Assembly: GCF_001659605.2 (NCBI RefSeq)
Contig: NC_035165.2
Location: 12,272,445-12,336,444, forward strand
Direction: 5' to 3'
Source: Manihot esculenta
Taxonomy: Eukaryota > Streptophyta > Magnoliopsida > Malpighiales > Euphorbiaceae
Length of the DNA stretch: 64,000 bases
Each line of letters starts with the position of its first letter. The stretch's first letter is position 1. Shown one piece after another: positions 58,370 to 64,000 of this stretch. The position numbers and the translations under genes are program-made. The notes beneath the pieces were generated by a model. The model did not search any database and was not told the DNA's origin. It saw only the letters and a list, made by a program, of their open reading frames with translations.

Positions 58370-59425
58370 CTAAGCCTTTATCATGAAGGTGCACTTTTTC
58401 GAGTTCAGCTTCATACCCGCCTTGTCCAAGACATTAAAGACTCTTCGAATATCCTCTGGATGTTCTTCCAATGATCGGCTTTTTACCACCATATCGTTGA
58501 CGTATACTTCGACGATTGACCTCAGCCTTTGGTACGTGGCTCCTATATTTTTTAACCCAAAAGGCATTACCTTGTAGCAAAAAACTCCCTCATCTGTTAT
58601 GAACGAGATTTTTTCTGCGTCCTTGGTTTCCATCATGATTTAGTGATATCCCGAGATGGCATCGAGGAAAGAGACTACTGCATGGACCGAGATCGAGTCC
58701 ACTAATCTATCGATGGATGGTAAAGGGTAATGATTTTTCGAACATGCTTTATTCAAGTCGGTGAAGTCCACACACATTCCCCACTTTTCATTAGCTTTTT
58801 TTACTAGAACCACATTGGCCAGCCATATGGGATACTGTACTTCCTTTAATAATCCTGCACTTAAAAGTTTATCAACCTCCTCTTTAATTACCTGTTGTCT
58901 CTCTAGTATGAACCTTCTTTTCTTTTGTTGGATTAGTTTGACGTTCTTGTCAATAGATAGCTTGTGAGTGATAAGAGTCGGTTCTACACCTGTTATATCT
59001 TTTGTGGACCAGGTGAAAATTGATACTCGAGTTTTCAACAATTCTACCAAGTGAGTCCTTGTTTTACCAATTAGTATTGTGTCGAACCATACCTTTTGCT
59101 CCATTCCTATCTGGACCTCCTCTATCGGGTCTACCACTTCTAGCTTTATGTGAGATTCTGATTTTTTCAACAAGTTAATGGGTATGGTTGCTTTACCAAA
59201 ACTTTCTGTTGGGTGTCCGTAACCTTTTTTGGCTAACCTCGGATGGCTTAAGACCACTGCTATGCCTCTTGGAGCTGAAAACTTAAGACACATAAAACTC
59301 ATACTAATAACAATACCGTGACAGTTTAGGGCTGAATGGTTGAGTATCACATTGTACGTAAATGAGATATCTACCACCGCAAACTCTGCATATAACTCTT
59401 GCCTATATCTCTCATCACCCAACAC
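58370..59425 (-). pseudogene. E6 reverse transcriptase, broken
   Basis: The frame 59425-58640 covers the end of protease and the start of RT: the TYNVILNHSALN region, a linker, SAGLLKEVQYPIWLANVVLV, KKANEKWGMCVDFTDLNKAC and PLPSIDRLVDS...FLDAISGYH. It ends in TAA at 58637-58639 where Gln is expected. The next frame (58636-58370) has VFCYKVMPFGLKNIGATYQR. It then has a short deletion before the catalytic block, which reads YVNDMVVKSR instead of YVDD, and HPEDIRRVFNVLDKAGMKLN. The Asp-to-Asn change alone would abolish polymerase activity. Confidence 0.9.
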
Positions 59426-59866
59426 TGGGGAGATTGATGGTGCCCAATACTAAAAGATAGAAAACTCTAGCAAGGCTATTTTTATCTAAGCTTAACTTAT
59501 TGAGAACATTTAAGATGAGAAGGTTAACAGAACTACCTGTATCCACAAGCACTTGCCTTACCTCGTACCGGTTCAACAAGATCTTAATAACCAGAGAATC
59601 ATTTTGAAAGAACCCTACCGCTTTATCGGCAGGATTGAAATTTACCTATTGCTTGGCTTATGGTTCTTGATATACAGATAAGACATCCTCTGCCTCGTGC
59701 TTAATTTTTTCCATTGCCTTTATTAGGTCCTTCCGTAATGACATATACCACTCTGTCCATTTTAAGAGATCGGAGAAGAGAGAGATCCTCTATTTTTTAT
59801 AAAAGAAAAAGAAATAAGAGACCGACTTCAATCCCAACAAATAGATAGAGTTCAATGGGGTGTTTC
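59426..59866 (-). pseudogene. E6 protease remnant and deleted gag region
   Basis: The minus strand reads RYEVRQVLVDTGSSVNLLIL (about 59573-59515), an aspartic protease active site (Asp-Thr-Gly) followed by LNKLSLDK, then frameshifts. Upstream toward the primer site only about 300 bp remain, with AMEKIKHEAEDVLSV-like wording that fits a gag tail. The rest of gag is missing. Confidence 0.75.
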
Positions 59867-59882
59867 CGGCAACAGAACCAAA
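59867..59882 (-). other. E6 primer-binding site
   Basis: Plus ccggcaacagaaccaaa next to the LTR, minus tttggttctgttgccgg. The tgttgccgg core is a common primer-site context in Athila/Tat elements. The tRNA species was not determined. Confidence 0.65.
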
Positions 59883-60430
59883 TGATATTACTGAGATTAT
59901 ATTGATGATGTGGACAGAATGGAACTGTGCTGCGATTGACCAGAACCTACAAGGGAGACAATGCGAGGTGGTGGTGGGTGCTCATGGCAGCCACTCCGAT
60001 GCTCAAGTCAATATCTAGACGAGTAGAGAAAACGTGAGAAATTGCTTAGGACTTTAGTGTTTGAGAATACTGTACCTTGGTTTCTGTAGTTCTTCTACCT
60101 TTATATTGTAAATGATTGGGATAAATATAGTATTTTTCTGATAATCCGACGGTAATGTGATCGTTTGCTTGATACGGGATATCGCTAGCTATTAGGTGAA
60201 AATCCTGCGATCACAGGCGTAATGAATATATGTCGGGCTGTGCATGATAATGATAACTTTGTGCCGAAACTCATCTTTGAAGTGTGAGTCTTTTAGTGAT
60301 ACCCGAGTATTAAGGTGTCCGGATCTCCTTCAGGATGGACTGCATCTCCTACTCACTTGATTCTTGTCACGTGGACCTATCTCGTGTTCACGGCTCATGA
60401 TCCACTTTGAGCGGTTGTTATTTAGCATCA
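59883..60430 (-). repeat. E6 5' LTR, 548 bp
   Basis: It begins tgatattactgagattatat and ends tttagcatca. It aligns along its full length with the left LTR, with many substitutions. Confidence 0.93.
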
Positions 60431-60435
60431 ATGGG

Positions 60436-61080
60436 TTAGATTGATAATGAAAATAGGGAGAAATTAAGTTTTATGAGTGGTGGAAGGAACCATTTTATTT
60501 CTTATCTTTGTAAAAATGTTTGGAGGTTGAGTTGGCTGTGTGTGTCTAATAACATATCGTCTGATTTTGAAATGAAACTCTTTGCTGCAATTGAAGCAAA
60601 TTTTAGTCAAGATAACCAATCCCTTGTCCTGTCATGGAGCATAAAAACCATTTGTCCATGCTTATTTCTTTGCATTTCTTGTTCATCCATTTCCATTTCT
60701 GCAATAGATTCAGACTTATTTCTTCCTTCAAATACCATTTTTTACCCTCAGGTCTGCCAATTATTCTGTCCTAAAGATATGCCAAAATGGATTGAAACAA
60801 ACATACTTGGATGCCTGAATAGTAAAAATTTAACCTTTATATACGAAGGAAAATAATTGAATAATACCTTGCAATTCAGGATGAGATAAGTCCTGCAAAC
60901 TGACATTTTCCACTCATGATAATTCAAATTGGTTTAGTTAATAGCTTCATATTAATTTTACAGTCTGTTCTCAAACCTTTTGGAAAATATACCTTTGTCT
61001 CACAAATACTGGTAAGTTCTATTTTATATTCTTTCTAAACATTTTCATTTTTTTGGATTGGGTAAGATTCAATTTATATT
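60436..61080. other. Unassigned stretch with short open frames on both strands
   Basis: A plus frame (60473-60856, 127 codons) and a minus frame (about 60745-60610, polar, starting MVFEGRNKSESIAEMEMDEQ) overlap. Neither shows a domain. On the minus strand, gcttcaattgcag (near 60592) resembles a splice acceptor. It could hold an exon relic, but the evidence is too weak for a gene call. Confidence 0.35.
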
Positions 61081-61302
61081 AATGATATAATGATTTCTTA
61101 ATTTATCACTATTTTATTTATTAATTCTCATAATATTCAGAAAGATATATGAATTCTCATACAATTAATGCTAAATTGATAGAAAATAAATAATGATATA
61201 ATGATTTCTTAATTTATCACTATTTTATTTATTAATTCTCATAATATTCAGAAAGATACATGAATTCTCATACAATTAATGCTAAATTGATAGAAAATAA
61301 AT
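61081..61302. repeat. Tandem duplication, 111 bp x 2
   Basis: aatgatataatgatttctta begins both copies (61081 and 61192). They are almost identical, with atatga against acatga the visible difference, so the duplication is recent. Confidence 0.95.
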
Positions 61303-61390
61303 AGAGGAATCTTGAGTTGAACCAATTCAAAAGTATAAGATTAGAATATTGACTTAAAAAAAAGGGAACGTATTAAGTATCTTTGATTTC

Positions 61391-61530
61391 ATTCATTTTC
61401 ACTTTAAAATTTATAATTTAATTTATGTTAAAATATTACCGATAGTATTATACCATTAGCATTCATTTTCACTTTAAAGTTTATAATTTAATTTATGTTA
61501 AAATATTATCAATAATATTATACCGTTAGC
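61391..61530. repeat. Tandem duplication, 70 bp x 2
   Basis: attcattttcactttaaa begins both copies (61391 and 61461). They end in taccattagc and taccgttagc, with several mismatches. Confidence 0.93.
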
Positions 61531-62930
61531 AAATAGCAGTAATTTTTGTACGTCGTCAAAAAATATTAATTAGACAATTAAAATATAATTATTAATTAAA
61601 AAATAAAAATAATAAAAAGTAAAATGTGATTTTACTTATTTTTTATTTTAAAGTGTGTAGTTTAATTTATATTAAATTAATAATTAGTGATATGATTTTC
61701 ATATTAATATTTCTGACCGCGTTTAAAAATTATCAGTTTTTGCTAACGATGTAATACCATATGTATTTTATTAATACAAATTGAATTATAAATTTTAAAA
61801 TGAAAAATTAATTAAAAAACACTACGATATTTTTTTATATTTTCTAAAAGAAAGTTATGTGCTAATTTTAACATAATTTAAAAACGAGAGAGAGCCATCC
61901 TAGCTACAATATATTTTTGAATAATGTACTCTAAAAAAATTATTAATAATTAATTAAAATGTATTTTTCAACCATTTTCTCTCCTTTAAAATATGTGCAA
62001 ATTTTGGATTTTATCCACCTACTTATCAAAATGTTTAATTTAGTTGTTTTAATTGTTATCTAATTTAGCACACTAGCTTCAATTTAAGATCTAGTTAATC
62101 CAAAAATAATTATTTTCTGAGATAATTTAAATAAAAACTAAAAGTTTAATTTCTTAATTTTTGAATTAAATTTCTTAATTTTATTTAAAAATTACTAAGT
62201 AAAATTGAGGTTAAATTAAAACTTAAAAAACTAATTCGGTCTAAAAGCTAAAACACGACCTAAATGAAAATTCTCTAGTTAATATGCTGGTTTGATTTTG
62301 AGTTTATATGCGCTGGTTTAGGTGAGATCAAGTCTTCAAAACATATACAAGGTTTACCCAATTGGATCTTAATTATATATGAAAAATCAAGAGAAATTGA
62401 GGTAAAAAATAAAGGGAAAAAAATTAAAATTTAATTTCTTTTATATTATTTAGTAGATTTTTAAAAGAGAAAGAATGTAATTTCTCTTTTTAAAAAAATA
62501 AAAAATATTATACCCTTAAAATTTAAAATAAAAAAGGAGCTTTGATACTAAACGGGTAAGGAGATTTTATATAGACAATATTAACTTCTCTTATTTTTCA
62601 CCATTCATTTTAATAATGAAATATAAGTTCTTTTCCTCTCTCCATTTTTCTATTTTCTATCTATTTTTTCAAATACTTTTAGGAATAATTACTATCTCCA
62701 ATTTTCTATTTTCTATCTATTTTTCAAAAAAAAAAATTAAAGAACTCAAATTCTTTTAGGAATAATTACTATCTTGTTCCTATGACCTACCTAATATTTC
62801 TATATTTTTCAAATTAAATTAAAATATTCATGAAATTTAATTTCGTTAATAATTAATACACACAGAATTGTATTAAAAAAATAAAATGAATTAAACATTA
62901 CAGACTCTGCCTTCTTAACTCTCAAAATGC
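61531..62930. other. AT-rich DNA, may include the LTR of E7
   Basis: No ORF or RNA gene is supported. The E7 3' LTR should extend left from 62989 into this stretch, but its far end cannot be placed without the partner LTR. The phrase gcatcgtatca occurs at 62929 and 62979. Confidence 0.5.
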
Positions 62931-62988
62931 ATCGTATCATTTAAGTTTTTTTGTTATAATTTTATCCTTTATTAAAACGCATCGTATC

Positions 62989-64000
62989 AACTACTTTCCC
63001 CCTAAAAGGTTTCCTTGTCCTCAAGGAACAAATGCAGAAAATCGAGCTTGTATCTCCTCAGCAAGTTTCCAGGTTGCATTAGTTGGAGAAGAACCTGCCC
63101 AGTGAATAAGCCATTGAGTGGCTGCTTTCCTTCGCTTCACTATTTTCCTGTCCAGCACAGCTTGAGGATAAGGAATAATATCCACAACAGTAATAGGTAA
63201 GTCTAATGAAGCAATAATAGGTACATAAGCTGGCTTGAGCAATGAGACATGAAACACATTGTGAATTTTAACTTTTTCAGGTAACAAAAGCCTATAAGCA
63301 ACTTCACCAATCTTCTCAATGATTACAAAAGGCCCATAATATCTCTTCTTGAGTTTGTGACTTGAATGAGGAACAGAATGTTGCACATAAGGCTACAACT
63401 TGAGATATACTTGATCTCCTACCTTGAATGATCTTTTGCTTCTTCTCCTATCAGCCACTTGCTTCATATGACAGGCAGCTTTAGTCAAATGTTGCTTAAG
63501 AATATTAATGGCAGCTTCCCAATCTCTTATGTAAATGTCAACAATAGCCACATGAGGATCATTAGGGATATATGAGATGTGAATAGGAGGAATAATACCA
63601 TACAAGGCCTCGAATGGTGACATACAAATGGTGGATTGATAACTAGTATTATACTAGAACTCAACCAAGGGTAGCCATTGTCCCCAAGCATGTGGTATAT
63701 CTCCACACATACACTTGAGATAGCCTTCCAAACACCTATTAACCACCTAAGATTGGCCATCAGATTGAGGATGGTAAGCTGTGGATAAATGTCGAGAAAC
63801 ACCTTGAAGCTTGAAGAATTCTTGCCAAAATTGGCTAGTGAACACAAAATTTCTATCATTTACATTGGTTTCAGACAACCTATTTAACTTATACACATTA
63901 TCCAGAAAAACTTGTGCAACTTGCTTGGCATTATAAGTATGAGATAGGGAGATGAAATGAGCATACTTAGAAAGTCTATCTACTACCACCATGATAACAG
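62989..64000 (-). pseudogene. E7: chromoviral integrase and chromodomain, window-truncated
   Basis: One minus frame runs from the window edge to 63021 with three in-frame TAG codons (63747-63749, 63654-63656, 63393-63395) and no frameshift over that range. It reads VVVDRLSKYAHFISLSH, a second-Asp region altered to NVNDRNFVFTSQFW, STAYHPQSDGQS, SPFEALYGIIPP and VADRRRSKRSFKVGDQVYL. It continues RYYGPFVIIEKIGEVAYRLL, VFHVSLLKPAYVP and a chromodomain (VLDRKIVKRRKAATQWLIHW, WKLAEEIQARF). It is a second chromovirus lineage (Reina/Galadriel-like wording), distinct from E1/E3. A purine tract (plus tttccccct, 62994-63003) and an LTR edge ...cgtatca (62989) follow. The rest of the element lies beyond the window. 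Confidence 0.9.

Larger units (their letters stand above)
53935..60430 (-). mobile_element. E6: Tat-lineage Ty3 element, 6.5 kb, gag-less
   Basis: Both LTRs (53935-54486 and 59883-60430) end in ...gcatca, and the element is flanked by atggg at 53930-53934 and 60431-60435. On the minus strand the order is 5' LTR, primer site, a short stretch, protease, RT, RNase H, a second RNase H, integrase, 81-bp tandem repeats, an opposite-strand TATA, 3' LTR. The extra RNase H after RT and the wording of RT (CVDFTDLNKAC...PLPSIDRLVDS) place it in the Tat group. Only about 300 bp separate the primer site from protease, so gag is deleted. The LTRs differ by many substitutions, so it is much older than E3. 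Confidence 0.94.

Noticed and set aside
60473..60856. 127-codon plus frame, and a polar minus frame in the same place
   Set aside because: No domain or promoter on either strand; at best an exon relic, listed only as an unassigned stretch.
63393..63749. Programmed UAG read-through in E7
   Set aside because: Three TAG codons lie inside the integrase, one directly after the conserved DGQS motif; read-through sites occur between gag and pol, not repeatedly inside a domain.

Overview
This is a plant nuclear window, almost certainly from a eudicot. Ty3-type elements with an initiator-Met primer site, plant-type LINEs, hAT-like MITEs and one plant-specific gene all point that way; AT-rich non-coding DNA separates them. 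The family make-up would fit Malpighiales/Euphorbiaceae, but that is only a guess. Nearly everything is transposable-element DNA and only one ordinary host gene is credible.

Layout. 1-407 is the end of a MITE-like repeat cut by the window. 440-1470 is a minus-strand L1-type LINE reverse-transcriptase remnant. From about 1480 to 36037 lies a decayed, minus-oriented Tat-type Ty3 element (E5). It keeps its right LTR and primer site, minisatellites and an opposite-strand (plus) gypsy-type ORF, but no gag-pol and no left LTR. It has been a landing pad. A chromoviral (Tekay/Del-like) element E1 (2949-26538, minus, TSD acttg) sits inside its ORF. E1's left LTR is itself broken by a solo LTR, E2 (4222-7134, TSD ggccg), and by a second family member, E3 (7494-18573, plus, TSD ccctc). 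E2 carries a 1.18-kb hAT-like element (4289-5467, 8-bp TSD). An unrelated solo LTR (29277-31090) and a solo LTR of the E1/E3 family (E4, 32429-34740, TSD acttt) are also nested in E5. The target duplications give a nesting order up to four levels deep, and removing the insertions restores E1's left LTR to 2158 bp against 2159 bp on the right.

36038-36530 is a LINE ORF1 remnant on the same strand as the LINE RT at 1 kb, so E5 may have split one LINE. 36615-37084 is another hAT-like MITE. 37-41 kb is AT-rich with no recognisable gene. At 41404-41922 (minus) is the one credible gene, a 172-residue plant-specific protein of unknown function with a TATA box placed to fix its start codon. 42-53.9 kb is AT-rich intergenic DNA holding a SINE-like sequence, two copies of a fold-back MITE, a decayed hAT MITE, an RNase H pseudogene, a solo-LTR fragment and tandem duplications. 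53935-60430 (minus, TSD atggg) is a second Tat-lineage element, E6, with both LTRs, a broken pol including an additional RNase H, no gag, and 81-bp tandem repeats. The window ends in the 3' part of a third chromovirus (E7, 62989 onward, minus).

Most interesting: the E1/E3 family has a long LTR packed with a GC-rich palindrome, and a conserved splice donor in the LTR with an acceptor just before the gag start, which suggests a leader intron that removes the primer site. Eight of nine nonsense codons inferred in E1, E3 and E7 are TAG at CAG/CTG sites, as expected if CHG-methylated cytosines decayed. I see no CRISPR array or prokaryote-like system.
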